NCBI GenBank assembly: GCA_963667535.2
Contig: CAXXDU010000002.1
Span: 1,550,001 to 1,614,000 of the forward strand
Source: UBA5614 sp963667535
Lineage (GTDB): Bacteria; Cloacimonadota; Cloacimonadia; Cloacimonadales; Cloacimonadaceae
Reading direction: 5' to 3'
DNA length: 64,000 bases
Part shown: positions 28,654 to 38,500 of the stretch, in pieces
How positions within the stretch are numbered: position 1 is the stretch's first letter
Layout of the letters: the number at the start of each line of letters is the position of its first letter
Position numbers and translations under genes: made by a program
The notes under the pieces: generated by a model
Told to the model about the DNA's origin: nothing
Database searches by the model: none
The model's input: the letters and a program-made list of their open reading frames with translations, nothing else

Positions 28654-31563
28654 ATGATTTCAGTTGAAAGTTATATTGAATTACTGAAGGAGAAAAACCT
28701 TTGGGTATCAGATCAATCAATAACTTCCTCAATGCTGATATCCGGTAAGCCAGAGACTGATTCTAGGATTTTAAAAAAAGAAGATGTGTTCATCTGCATT
28801 AAAGGCTTGAAATCAGATGGTCACAATTATGTAAAACACGCTCGCGCTATCGGAATACAATTAATAGTTCTGGAAGATGAATATCAAGACGATATGCCTG
28901 CTATCAGGGTAAGGAACAGCAGAAAAGCTGCTGCACTATTATCTAAGCTCTATTTTAACAACCCTACAGAAAAATTCACTCTGATAGGGGTAACCGGAAC
29001 AAATGGCAAGACTACCACAAGTATGTTGATTTGGCAAGCGTTAACAGATATGGGCTTAAGAACAGGTTGGATTGGAACCTTGGGATATATAGTTGATTCA
29101 GAGATTATTGAGACTAATAATACTACTCCGGATATTCTGGAACTCAACGGTATATTTGCCCAAATGGTGGAAGCCGGTAGTCAATATGTTGTGATGGAAG
29201 TATCTTCACATGCATTGGCTTTAGATAGAGTGTATGGTTTGAGCTTTGACATTGCAATTTTTTTGAACCTATCCAGGGATCATCTTGATTTTCATAAAGA
29301 TATGACAGATTACTTTGAGAGCAAATACATCCTATTCAAAAATACGTTGGATAATGGTGGAAAGTGCATAATAAACAGCGATGATGAACAGGGAAATATT
29401 ATTGTTACTCGTAATGCTCAAACCATGAGACAGAGTTTAGTTACTGTTTCAGAAATTAGTGGTGATGTAACCATTATTGATTATAAGAGCAGCTTATCTG
29501 GAAGTGAAATCAACATCAGATTTGATAATAATTCCGAAACGACATTAAGTACTGAGCTTATCGGGCACTTCAATATTCTCAATTTAACAATGGCCGTTAC
29601 TACGATAAAGGTGCTTTTTCCAGATATAAATAATGCTGCAATTAAGCATATTGCTATGGGACTAAAACCAGTTAGAGGCAGATTAGAAAAGGTGTCAAAC
29701 AGCTTCCGCAGAGGTATTTTTGTTGATTATGCACATACACCTGATGCTTTGAAAAATGTGCTGGAAACACTTATTGATCTTCCACACAGACGATTATTGG
29801 TTGTTTTTGGAGCCGGAGGTGACAGAGACAAGGGCAAGCGCTCTGATATGCTCAGGGAAGTTTTACATTATTCTGATGCAACTATAATCACAGACGATAA
29901 CCCTAGATTTGAAAATCCGAACCAAATAATAATGGATGTCGTTGGAGATAACGATTTGTGGAAACCCTGGTGGATAATCAGAGACAGAGAGACAGCCATT
30001 AAAGTAATGCTCAAATTGTCACAAGAGAATGATATTATTCTGATTGCAGGGAAGGGTCACGAAACATACCAGGAAATATCAGGTATCAAATATCCTTTTG
30101 ATGATGTAAAAATCGCTGGGGATGCTTGTAAAGATAACCTGGATTCTAAAATTAATAATGGTGAGTTGAGTTTACCTATTCATCCTCTTATGCTTGAATT
30201 ATTATACAACAAACCTAGTCAATTTAATCCTGATATCGATTGTGTAGCAAACTGTCTTTATAAACATATTTCAACAGACTCAAGAAACATAAATCCCGAC
30301 TCGGTCTATTTTGCAATAAAGGGCGAGAATTACGATGGGCATGATTACATAGATAAAGTTCTGGAAGACAATACTTGTTGCGCAATTTCCAGCATTGTTA
30401 CTACAGAAAAGCAAAGAACATTCTGTTATTCTGATACCCAGGATGCTCTGGGTCTACTTGCAAAAAAGTACTTATTAATGTTCTCTGTTTTCAAAATTGC
30501 ATTAACAGGAAGTACAGGCAAGACGACTACTAAAGAATATATCGCTAACATTTTCTCTGTTAAGGGTCCGGTGTTAAAAACAGTAGCCAATGAAAACAAC
30601 ATTATCGGCCTGAGCAAAACGATATTCCGAGTCCATCCTGAACATAAAACAGCAGTATTCGAATTAGGTACTAATCATTTTGGGGAAATCGAAACTCTCG
30701 CAGATATCTGTAACCCGGATTTAGGCATAATAACTAATATCGGTCCATCTCATTTAGAATTTCTAAATGATGAAAGCGGAGTATATTCAGAAAAGACAGC
30801 TCTTTTTAGAAGGGAGATTACAACCATAATCTACCCAGGAGATGATAACAGGTTTTCTGAATTTGCAACGAGTGGAAAGAGTGTCGGGTATTCAAATGCT
30901 TGCAGCTTTCAAATTAGCGATGTAATAATCAAAGGCAGATTCACCGAAATTGTTCTGAATGGGAGTCATTGGAAAATTCCACAATTGGTTCCATTTCTTA
31001 CTACAAACAGTTCTTTTGCAATAGCATGTGCTATCGAATCAGGGATTTCAGATATACAAATCCAAGAGGGATTATTAAAAACCTTAGATCTGCAAATGCG
31101 CATGGAGATCCTACAAGATAGGAATAGAACCATCATCATGGATTGTTACAATGCCAATCCGGTTTCTATGAATGCAGCACTTGAGTTTTGGTATTCTTAT
31201 TTCCCAGAAAATCCCCATGTTGCTATTCTAGGTGATATGCTTGAATTGGGTGAAAAGTCAATTGATTATCATGAGAATATTAGCGCTAAACTGCAGCAGA
31301 TGGGGTTCGATGCACTTTTCACAATTGGTAAATTATCAATGCATTATGCAGATTCAGGATTTTCCAATAAGAGAGATTCTTATGCATATCAGCATTTTCA
31401 GGATGTTGATGAATTCATTAATAGTAAAGTTATATTTTCTCAGCCAGATAACGCTGTCATCCTTATAAAAGCATCTCATGGTCTGCACCTTGAAAAGATA
31501 AAGAGAATATTTGAAAACAACTCAGATGCGTCCGTTAGCAAAAACTCGAGCGGTAAGGAGTAA
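28654..31563 (+). CDS. murEF: MurE-MurF fusion (peptide ligases of peptidoglycan synthesis)
   Basis: One 969-residue protein carries two consecutive Mur ligases. The MurE half (about 1-500) has the ATP loop GTNGKTT (115-121), SSHALALDR and DNPR (415-418), the motif that selects meso-diaminopimelate. The MurF half (about 510-969) has GSTGKTTTKE (from 619), ELGTNHFGEI and DCYNANPVSMNAAL, and would add D-Ala-D-Ala. The two halves are joined in one frame without a stop; MurE and MurF are normally separate proteins of about 450-500 residues each. Both active sites look intact. AAGGAAAGG lies upstream of the ATG, and mraY begins 2 bp after the stop. Confidence 0.93.
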   Translation: MISVESYIELLKEKNLWVSDQSITSSMLISGKPETDSRILKKEDVFICIKGLKSDGHNYVKHARAIGIQLIVLEDEYQDDMPAIRVRNSRKAAALLSKLYFNNPTEKFTLIGVTGTNGKTTTSMLIWQALTDMGLRTGWIGTLGYIVDSEIIETNNTTPDILELNGIFAQMVEAGSQYVVMEVSSHALALDRVYGLSFDIAIFLNLSRDHLDFHKDMTDYFESKYILFKNTLDNGGKCIINSDDEQGNIIVTRNAQTMRQSLVTVSEISGDVTIIDYKSSLSGSEINIRFDNNSETTLSTELIGHFNILNLTMAVTTIKVLFPDINNAAIKHIAMGLKPVRGRLEKVSNSFRRGIFVDYAHTPDALKNVLETLIDLPHRRLLVVFGAGGDRDKGKRSDMLREVLHYSDATIITDDNPRFENPNQIIMDVVGDNDLWKPWWIIRDRETAIKVMLKLSQENDIILIAGKGHETYQEISGIKYPFDDVKIAGDACKDNLDSKINNGELSLPIHPLMLELLYNKPSQFNPDIDCVANCLYKHISTDSRNINPDSVYFAIKGENYDGHDYIDKVLEDNTCCAISSIVTTEKQRTFCYSDTQDALGLLAKKYLLMFSVFKIALTGSTGKTTTKEYIANIFSVKGPVLKTVANENNIIGLSKTIFRVHPEHKTAVFELGTNHFGEIETLADICNPDLGIITNIGPSHLEFLNDESGVYSEKTALFRREITTIIYPGDDNRFSEFATSGKSVGYSNACSFQISDVIIKGRFTEIVLNGSHWKIPQLVPFLTTNSSFAIACAIESGISDIQIQEGLLKTLDLQMRMEILQDRNRTIIMDCYNANPVSMNAALEFWYSYFPENPHVAILGDMLELGEKSIDYHENISAKLQQMGFDALFTIGKLSMHYADSGFSNKRDSYAYQHFQDVDEFINSKVIFSQPDNAVILIKASHGLHLEKIKRIFENNSDASVSKNSSGKE

Positions 31564-31565
31564 GA

Positions 31566-32669
31566 ATGTTCTATCACATTTTCGTCCCTTTAGCAGATTA
31601 TAACACGATTTTCAATGTCTTTAGATATGTAACATTCAGATCCATTGCTGCTTTCATTACCGCTCTGTTATTTTCTCTATTTATCGGACCATATATTATT
31701 AAGAGCTTGAGAGCACATTCAGCTGTAGAAACTATAGATGAAGATGTACCCGAAAGCCATAGAATTAAGCAAGGTACTCCAACAATGGGTGGTTTAATCA
31801 TCCTGTGTGGATTGATGATATCTTCATTATTGTGGAACAATTTAACAAATAGCTTTATCTTAATGATGTATTTAACTACAGTCTGGTTGGGTGTTTTTGG
31901 ATTTTTGGACGATTACTTGAAGAACTTTGTAAAAGCAAAAAAGGGTTTGATACCAAGGTACAAATTGCTGGGGCAAGTTAGTATAGCGATTCTATTGATG
32001 CTAGTGATATACTATAGCAGTCCCAATAAAGACATTGTTACTACAATGCAAATCCCTTTTCTGAAAAACACAATAATCCAGCTTGGCTTTTTCTTCTTTC
32101 CCATTGTTTTATTTATGATAGTCGGCACCTCAAACGCAGTCAATCTAACAGATGGCTTAGATGGCTTAGCATCAGGAATAATTATTTTTGCTGCTTTGGG
32201 TCTAGGTATTATGTCTTACCTTAAGGGAAATTTTGTCATAGCCAAGTACTTAAACCTTGAATATATATTCGAAGCTGGAGAACTCATAGTGTTTATCTCT
32301 GCACTGATAGGAACTCTCATTGGTTTCTTATGGTACAATTCGTATCCTGCGCAGGTTTTTATGGGTGACACGGGTTCTCTTACTTTAGGTGGGATATTAG
32401 CAGTACTGGCAATAATGCTTCGAGAGCAACTGTTCTTCTTTATTATTGGGCTATTGTTTGTATCTGAGGCAATGTCTGTATTAATCCAAAGATACTATTT
32501 TAAATATACTAAGAAGAAATTCGGAGTGGGTAAGCGTGTTTTTCTTTGCGCCCCGATACATCATCACTATGAATTAAGGGGACTACACGAATCAAAAATC
32601 GTAATAAGATTTTGGATTATTGCAATATTACTGGTAGCCGTAGGCTTGAGTACGATAAAATTAAGATAA
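31566..32669 (+). CDS. mraY: Phospho-MurNAc-pentapeptide transferase MraY
   Basis: It attaches the MurNAc-pentapeptide to undecaprenyl phosphate in the inner membrane, giving lipid I. About ten hydrophobic helices are visible in 367 residues. Family motifs are QGTPTMGGL, FGFLDDYLK (catalytic Asp pair), NLTDGLDGLA, GDTGSLTLGG and APIHHHYE. AAGGAG sits 7 bases before the ATG, and murD follows 6 bp after the stop. Confidence 0.96.
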   Translation: MFYHIFVPLADYNTIFNVFRYVTFRSIAAFITALLFSLFIGPYIIKSLRAHSAVETIDEDVPESHRIKQGTPTMGGLIILCGLMISSLLWNNLTNSFILMMYLTTVWLGVFGFLDDYLKNFVKAKKGLIPRYKLLGQVSIAILLMLVIYYSSPNKDIVTTMQIPFLKNTIIQLGFFFFPIVLFMIVGTSNAVNLTDGLDGLASGIIIFAALGLGIMSYLKGNFVIAKYLNLEYIFEAGELIVFISALIGTLIGFLWYNSYPAQVFMGDTGSLTLGGILAVLAIMLREQLFFFIIGLLFVSEAMSVLIQRYYFKYTKKKFGVGKRVFLCAPIHHHYELRGLHESKIVIRFWIIAILLVAVGLSTIKLR

Positions 32670-32675
32670 GGATAA

Positions 32676-34046
32676 ATGATGTTTAGTCAACAAAAAAAAT
32701 ACGGTATTTTGGGCTTGGCAAGAAGCGGTATCGCAGCTGCCTATAAGATAAAGAGTTTAGTGGGAATTGCTTTTCTCAGCGACATGAAGCAGGAATTGGA
32801 AATACCTGACTCCAACCAACTGAAAATTGATTTTAAATGTGAATTCGGTGGTCATAGCGATGAATTGTTAACTTGCGATGAATGGATTGTAAGCCCAGGG
32901 ATACCATTGACTTCACCAATTATTGAAAGTGGAAAAGCTCATCACATACCTATGATTAGTGAATTGGAATTCGGCTTCCAGATTTCATCTCCTAAAGCTT
33001 GTATCATTGCGGTAACAGGATCAAATGGTAAAAGTACTACAGCGAGTTTAATTGCACACATAATAAGTCAAAGTGGTAAGAAGTGTCTACTGGCAGGAAA
33101 CATTGGAGACGCTTTTTGTAATTTTCCGATAGAACAACCAGTATATGATTTTATTGTGTTAGAAGTAAGTAGTTTTCAGCTTGATTTGATTGATACATTT
33201 AAACCCCATATCGCCTTACTTCTCAATATTACGCCCGATCATCTTAATCGTTATAGTACATTCAAGGATTATGCACTTTCAAAATTCAAAGTATTCCTAA
33301 ATCAAAACCTAGATGATCATGCTATTCTAAACATGGATGATGTCGTTATCGAAGGGCTGGAAGAACTTGTCCACAGTAAGAGACATTACTTTTCTTTGGA
33401 AAGGGTTAGCAAGGTCAGACGAGTTCCTGATGCATGGCTAAACAACTCTTTTATTGAATATAAAGGTGGGGAGCAACACTTTGCTGTATACGATTTGCAG
33501 ATAAAGGGTCCGCATAACTGGGCAAATGCTATGTCTGCAATACTTGCATGTGATGCTGCCGGTATAAGTCATAAAAACATTGCCGAAGGTTTAAAGAGCT
33601 TTATGTCTCTGAATCATCGTCTGCAATTTGTTGATACCATTAATGGTATATCCTTTTACAACGATTCAAAAGCAACAAATACAGACTCAGTAAAGTATGC
33701 GTTATTATCTTTCGAAAATCCGATTCGAATAATAATGGGTGGGTCTGACAAGGGGGAAGACTTTTCAGTACTGACAGAGATACTCCAAAAAAATGCTAAG
33801 AAGGTATATATTACAGGTGATACCTCTGATAAAATGAGGCAAGCGTGGTTTGGCAAATTACCCGTATCTGTTATAGATAATTTTGAAGTTTGTGTCCAAA
33901 CAGCCTTTAAGGAGTCTTTAACCGGTGACAATATCGTCTTATCTCCTGCATGTGCGAGTTTTGACAGATTCAAAAACTTTGAACACAGAGGTGATACCTT
34001 TATACAGATTGTTAAAGCGATAGCAAGAGAAAATGAAAAAAAGTAA
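32676..34046 (+). CDS. murD: UDP-MurNAc-L-alanine--D-glutamate ligase MurD
   Basis: It adds D-glutamate to UDP-MurNAc-L-Ala in the cytoplasm. The N-terminal Rossmann-like domain is followed by the ATP loop VTGSNGKSTTASLI (about residues 113-126), LEVSSFQLD, ITPDHLNRY, the NDSKATN block and SPACASFDRF near the C terminus, all typical of MurD. The 456 residues are of usual length. Two ATG codons in a row start the gene, after AAGGAT. It overlaps ftsW by 14 bp. Confidence 0.94.
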   Translation: MMFSQQKKYGILGLARSGIAAAYKIKSLVGIAFLSDMKQELEIPDSNQLKIDFKCEFGGHSDELLTCDEWIVSPGIPLTSPIIESGKAHHIPMISELEFGFQISSPKACIIAVTGSNGKSTTASLIAHIISQSGKKCLLAGNIGDAFCNFPIEQPVYDFIVLEVSSFQLDLIDTFKPHIALLLNITPDHLNRYSTFKDYALSKFKVFLNQNLDDHAILNMDDVVIEGLEELVHSKRHYFSLERVSKVRRVPDAWLNNSFIEYKGGEQHFAVYDLQIKGPHNWANAMSAILACDAAGISHKNIAEGLKSFMSLNHRLQFVDTINGISFYNDSKATNTDSVKYALLSFENPIRIIMGGSDKGEDFSVLTEILQKNAKKVYITGDTSDKMRQAWFGKLPVSVIDNFEVCVQTAFKESLTGDNIVLSPACASFDRFKNFEHRGDTFIQIVKAIARENEKK

Positions 34047-35172
34047 TAATAGACTCTATGTAACAAGCTACGATAAAGTGATACTCTTTTCCTATCTGGG
34101 TCTTATGCTAATCGGACTGTTGATTATGCTGGACATCAGTTCAGTCAGGAACACAATGCTATATTTCTATCGTCAACTTGCTTATGCCATAGTCTCAATT
34201 GTTTTAGCTTTGTACGTTCTATACTATTGCAACTTAAACAAGCTAAGGCCACTCAACATTGTACTTATTGCAATTACAATTGTTCTTCTGATTATCGTTC
34301 TATTCAAAGGGCAGACAGTAAAAGGTGCGACCAGAAGCATAAATTTTGGGATTGTAAACTTCCAGCCAAGTTTTTTTGCAAGAGTTGCTCTGATATTTTT
34401 CTTTGCTCATGTAATAGATAGAAAAAGAGATGAGCTTATAAAATCTGGTTTCAGCGACTTTTTTAAGAATTTTTTCCCCCTTCTTGTTGTCACTGCTATC
34501 GTATATGGATTGATTTTAAAGGGACAACATCTTAGTTCGTTGATTATTAGCGCTGCATCTTTAGTTTGTTTACTTTTCTTGGGCGGCTTAAGATTTAAGC
34601 TTGTTGCTGTAGCGTTAATTGTCTGCTTGATTGCCGGGATTGCTGTCATACAGGTAGGAGCAAAATATCGTAGTGATAGACTGGATATATTTAAAAAATA
34701 TTGCCTGTTTTATAGGGGACCTGTACCAAAGCTGCCACCTGAAAAAGAATATCAGGTAAAAGAAAGCCTCACTGCATTGACCAGTGGAAAGCTATTCGGT
34801 ACCGGAGCAGACAGGGGAAGAGCTAAACATTATTATCTTCCTGAGGCAAGGACTGATTATGTATTTACTGTTATTGGAGAAGAATTCGGTTTTCTGGGAG
34901 CTATCTTTGTCTTTGGTTTACATTGTCTGCTTTTCTTTCGAATCATGATGATGGCATTTAAGCAGACCGACCTATATCTGCAATTAGTAGCTATGGGTCT
35001 GGCACTTAATATCTTTCTAAACGTGCTGGTAAATGTAGGTGTTTCTATGTCCATACTGCCATCAACCGGTAATACACTGCCATTTATAAGTTACAGTGGT
35101 ACAGCTATGTTGATTGACTCTTTATCAATAGGGGTAATACTTAACATTAGTGCAAAGAGGAAACAAGTTTGA
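34033..35172 (+). CDS. ftsW: Septal peptidoglycan glycosyltransferase FtsW (SEDS family)
   Basis: This multispanning membrane protein polymerises lipid II together with FtsI. About ten hydrophobic segments are visible in 379 residues; the loop LPEARTDYVFTVIGEEFGFLG and the C-terminal block PSTGNTLPFISYSGTAMLIDSL are SEDS signatures. RodA would look similar, but the location between murD and murG points to FtsW. It overlaps both neighbours (14 bp with murD, 4 bp with murG), so it is translationally coupled on each side. Confidence 0.93.
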   Translation: MKKSNNRLYVTSYDKVILFSYLGLMLIGLLIMLDISSVRNTMLYFYRQLAYAIVSIVLALYVLYYCNLNKLRPLNIVLIAITIVLLIIVLFKGQTVKGATRSINFGIVNFQPSFFARVALIFFFAHVIDRKRDELIKSGFSDFFKNFFPLLVVTAIVYGLILKGQHLSSLIISAASLVCLLFLGGLRFKLVAVALIVCLIAGIAVIQVGAKYRSDRLDIFKKYCLFYRGPVPKLPPEKEYQVKESLTALTSGKLFGTGADRGRAKHYYLPEARTDYVFTVIGEEFGFLGAIFVFGLHCLLFFRIMMMAFKQTDLYLQLVAMGLALNIFLNVLVNVGVSMSILPSTGNTLPFISYSGTAMLIDSLSIGVILNISAKRKQV

Positions 35173-36242
35173 GACTTCTAGTCGGTGCGGGTGGCACAGG
35201 TGGTCATATTATACCGGCAATTGCCATAGCCCTGGAAATGTTTGCACGGAACTGGGATATCGCATTTATTGGCAATAGTAACAGCATGGAGCAAGATATT
35301 GTACTGAAAAACAATTATCGTTTTTATCCGATACATGTACAGAAAATCTATCGAAAACTCACTTTCGAGCATTTGAAGTTTCCTTTCCATTTTTTCAAGA
35401 GTGTTTCAGATAGCATATTGCATATCAAGAAATTTAAACCCGATGTTGTAATCTGTACCGGTGGCTTTGTTTCAGGTCCTGTAGCCGTTGCAGCTATAAT
35501 TCTCGGCAAGACGCTATATTTTCAGGACGGTAACAGCTACCCCGGATTAACAACCAGAATCATGGCTAAACATGCGAAACATGTTTTTATTGCGTCAGAT
35601 GCAGCAAAACCATATCTGAAAAGTGCGTCCTGCATAATGACTGGAAATCCTTTATTGAAATTTACCAAAATAGATAAATCCAATATTGACTGGAACAGTT
35701 TTAACCTGAGTGCAAATACCAAAAAACTCTTTATCATCGGTGGAAGCCAGGGTTCTGCCATGATTAATAATACTGTGGCAAGTATCATTGAAGAGTTGTT
35801 AAAATTACAGATAGAAGTAATCTGGCAAACAGGCAAATCGCACAAACAAAGCATAGTTGAAAGGTTTGGAAACCATAAAGGGGTTCACATATTTGATTTT
35901 ACTGACAAAATGAGCCAGTATTATCAGATGTCTGATATGGCAATTTCCAGAGCAGGCGCATTGTCGATTGCTGAATTGGAAGAACATAGGATTCCGACGA
36001 TATTTATTCCATTGCCTATAGCAGCTGAGAACCATCAATACAAAAATGCTATAGCTCAATCTGAGAAGGGTTTGGGACTAGTTATTGAGCAAAAGTGCCT
36101 TGATTCCAGGGTACTTTTGGATAGTATTGTAACACTCTCAAACAATTTGCAAGTCTATAAAGATAGATTGAAACAATTACCGGAAAACACTGCCACTCAA
36201 GAAATCAGCAATGTTATCGAACAGGAAGCCAAGCGGCTATAG
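35169..36242 (+). CDS. murG: UDP-GlcNAc:lipid I N-acetylglucosaminyltransferase MurG
   Basis: It adds GlcNAc to lipid I at the inner face of the membrane, producing lipid II. The N-terminal GAGGTGGHIIPAIAIA loop, the FQDGNSYPGLTTR block (replacing the more usual EQN), GGSQGSAMINN, and the donor-binding MAISRAGALSIAEL are present. Its 357 residues fit the family. The start is TTG at 35169, overlapping the ftsW stop (TTGA), with AGAGGAAA just upstream; no ATG is available near. Confidence 0.93.
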   Translation: MRLLVGAGGTGGHIIPAIAIALEMFARNWDIAFIGNSNSMEQDIVLKNNYRFYPIHVQKIYRKLTFEHLKFPFHFFKSVSDSILHIKKFKPDVVICTGGFVSGPVAVAAIILGKTLYFQDGNSYPGLTTRIMAKHAKHVFIASDAAKPYLKSASCIMTGNPLLKFTKIDKSNIDWNSFNLSANTKKLFIIGGSQGSAMINNTVASIIEELLKLQIEVIWQTGKSHKQSIVERFGNHKGVHIFDFTDKMSQYYQMSDMAISRAGALSIAELEEHRIPTIFIPLPIAAENHQYKNAIAQSEKGLGLVIEQKCLDSRVLLDSIVTLSNNLQVYKDRLKQLPENTATQEISNVIEQEAKRL

Positions 36243-36251
36243 GAGTCAAAG

Positions 36252-37628
36252 ATGTTAGGAAAAACCAGAAAAATACATTTTGTTGGTATCGGCGGAATAG
36301 GCATGTCAGGAATAGCTGAATTTCTTCATAATCAGGGTTTGGAAATCAGCGGTTCTGATATGAAAAAGAGTGATTTAACTGCGCATCTGGAAAAAATTGG
36401 CATCCATATTTATGAAGGGCATGATCCTAAAACAATAAAAGACATAGATGTTGTAGTAAAATCATCAGCTGTGAAAGATGATAATCCGGAAATAGTTGCT
36501 GCGAAGGCACAAAAGATACCTGTGATTCGCCGGGCAGAAATGCTGGCTGAAATTACTCGCATGAGTTACAGTATCGGGATAGCAGGAACTCATGGTAAGA
36601 CTACAACAACATCAATGGCCGGCATGGTACTTGAAGCTGCCGGACTGGAACCTACTATCATAGTTGGCGGGAAAGTTATGAACTTTGGCTCAAACAATGT
36701 GATGGGTTCCGGGAAATACATCGTTGTTGAAGCAGATGAATATGATCACTCTTTTCTAAGTTTAACTCCCATCATTGCAGGGATAACCAATATTGACTCT
36801 GATCATTTGGATTGTTATCAGAATTACGCTAATATCAAAAAAGCGTTTGTTGAATATGCTAACAAAGTGCCTTTCTTCGGTTGTGTGATTGCTTGCCTGC
36901 CGGATCCCGGAGTGCAGGCGATATTACCTCTTATCAATAAAAAAGTAGTTACTTATGGAACATCCCGGCAAGCAGATGTGCAAGCAGTCAATATCAATAT
37001 GAAGGGCTTCAAAGCTGAATATGATGCACTCTATAAAGGATATTGCCTAGGCCGGATTCATATGAAAGTTACAGGAATGCACAATATCCTGAATTCCCTG
37101 TTAGCGGTTGCCATGGGTTTAGAACTAGATATCCCGTTTTCAGATATCCAGAAAGGGCTGGCTGAATACAAAGGAGTTTACCGTAGATTTGAGCTGAAAG
37201 CTGAAATCAATGGAATTGCTGTGTTTGATGATTATGCTCATCACCCGACTGAAATTACTGCGACCCTTGAGGGTTTCAGAGATAGTTCTGACCGAAGAAT
37301 CGTGGTAATCTTTCAACCGCATTTGTATTCCAGAACAAAGGACTTTCAAAAGGAATTCGGAAGAGCATTCTTCTCGTGTGATAATTTGATTTTGGCACCA
37401 ATTTATCCTGCCAGAGAACAGCCTATCCCGGGTGTGACATCAAAGCTTATAGCTGATGCAGCTATCCAATGCGGACATCACCATGTAACGTGTTTAGATG
37501 ATAATTCTCAAATCGTGAGCACCGCAATGGAGATTATTCAGGAAGGTGATATAGTCATAACTATGGGTGCCGGGAATATCTGGCAATTTGGCGAAGAAAT
37601 AATAAAACAGATAAGTGCAAAAAAGTGA
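36252..37628 (+). CDS. murC: UDP-MurNAc--L-alanine ligase MurC
   Basis: It catalyses the first amino-acid addition of peptidoglycan precursor synthesis. The N-terminal HFVGIGGIGMSGIAEFL is the UDP-binding loop, GTHGKTTTTSM the ATP loop, EADEYDHSF the metal and acid block, and DDYAHHPTEI is highly diagnostic of MurC. 458 residues. AGGAG lies before the ATG. In many clusters murB and ddl follow; here a 110-bp gap leads straight to ftsQ. Confidence 0.96.
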   Translation: MLGKTRKIHFVGIGGIGMSGIAEFLHNQGLEISGSDMKKSDLTAHLEKIGIHIYEGHDPKTIKDIDVVVKSSAVKDDNPEIVAAKAQKIPVIRRAEMLAEITRMSYSIGIAGTHGKTTTTSMAGMVLEAAGLEPTIIVGGKVMNFGSNNVMGSGKYIVVEADEYDHSFLSLTPIIAGITNIDSDHLDCYQNYANIKKAFVEYANKVPFFGCVIACLPDPGVQAILPLINKKVVTYGTSRQADVQAVNINMKGFKAEYDALYKGYCLGRIHMKVTGMHNILNSLLAVAMGLELDIPFSDIQKGLAEYKGVYRRFELKAEINGIAVFDDYAHHPTEITATLEGFRDSSDRRIVVIFQPHLYSRTKDFQKEFGRAFFSCDNLILAPIYPAREQPIPGVTSKLIADAAIQCGHHHVTCLDDNSQIVSTAMEIIQEGDIVITMGAGNIWQFGEEIIKQISAKK

Positions 37629-37738
37629 TTGACAACATCACTAAGTTATAAAATGATAGAATATTATGAAGTACTACATGGAAATGCGTTTTTTTGGTTC
37701 AAACGCATAACTGTTTAAAATTAAATAAGGTAGCATTG

Positions 37739-38500
37739 ATGGCAGAGAAGGGACGCAAAAGAAGAGGTAACAGCAGGTTTATCTTTTTCTTTATCATGAT
37801 TTTACTTGTCTTGGGCGGTTTGACCTGGGCAAGCTATGAAGGGCTCCGAAGAGCTCCATGGCTTGCTATCAGTAAATTCAGCGTTTCCGGGAACGAATGC
37901 ATCTCTGCTTCTACTATTAATGGTTTACTCCAGGATTATATGGGAGCAAACTTAGTAGATATATCTTCCAAATCTGTTAGAAAGCAACTGATGAAAATAA
38001 AACGTATTGAGAGAGTCAGTATCTTCCGCCTTTTCCCGAATACTCTCAAGATTAAAATTACTGAACGTAAGGGCTTTGTGTATTTAATGAGCAGGGAAGG
38101 CGATTTGTTTCCTGTTGATGATAAAAGCATGGTTATTGAATATGCCATTTATCCATCTAAAGAGGATTTGCCCATTGTTCATTCTCAATACCCGAGTCAG
38201 CAACTTCATGCAGGCAGGATTGTTAATGATGGCTTTTTGAAGAGAGTAATAAAGCTTCAGAAACAGATTATTGCTGAAAGACCGGAGTTTTTAAAATCCA
38301 TTTCCGAGTATTATCAGGATAATGGTGCATTAGTTATCGTTGATATCAAGTATGGAACCCGCATACTAGTAAATGATCAGGATTTAAGCGACCAAATCAG
38401 GCGCTATCAGTTTGTACAGGAGAACGGTGATATAGACCGTAAGAATATATTGGATTTAAGATTTAAAAACCAGGTAATTGTCCGTCCGGAGGTAAGATGA
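37739..38500 (+). CDS. ftsQ: Division protein FtsQ
   Basis: A bitopic inner-membrane divisome protein of 253 residues. A basic cytoplasmic tail (KGRKRRGNSR) leads into one membrane helix (about residues 14-33), followed by a POTRA domain (ISKFSVSGNECISASTIN) and the FtsQ beta domain (LFPNTLKIKITERKGFVYL). I chose ATG 37739 because AAGG precedes it by 8 bases; a longer frame from 37694 begins with residues that fit no FtsQ. The stop overlaps the ftsA start by 4 bp (ATGA). Confidence 0.88.
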   Translation: MAEKGRKRRGNSRFIFFFIMILLVLGGLTWASYEGLRRAPWLAISKFSVSGNECISASTINGLLQDYMGANLVDISSKSVRKQLMKIKRIERVSIFRLFPNTLKIKITERKGFVYLMSREGDLFPVDDKSMVIEYAIYPSKEDLPIVHSQYPSQQLHAGRIVNDGFLKRVIKLQKQIIAERPEFLKSISEYYQDNGALVIVDIKYGTRILVNDQDLSDQIRRYQFVQENGDIDRKNILDLRFKNQVIVRPEVR

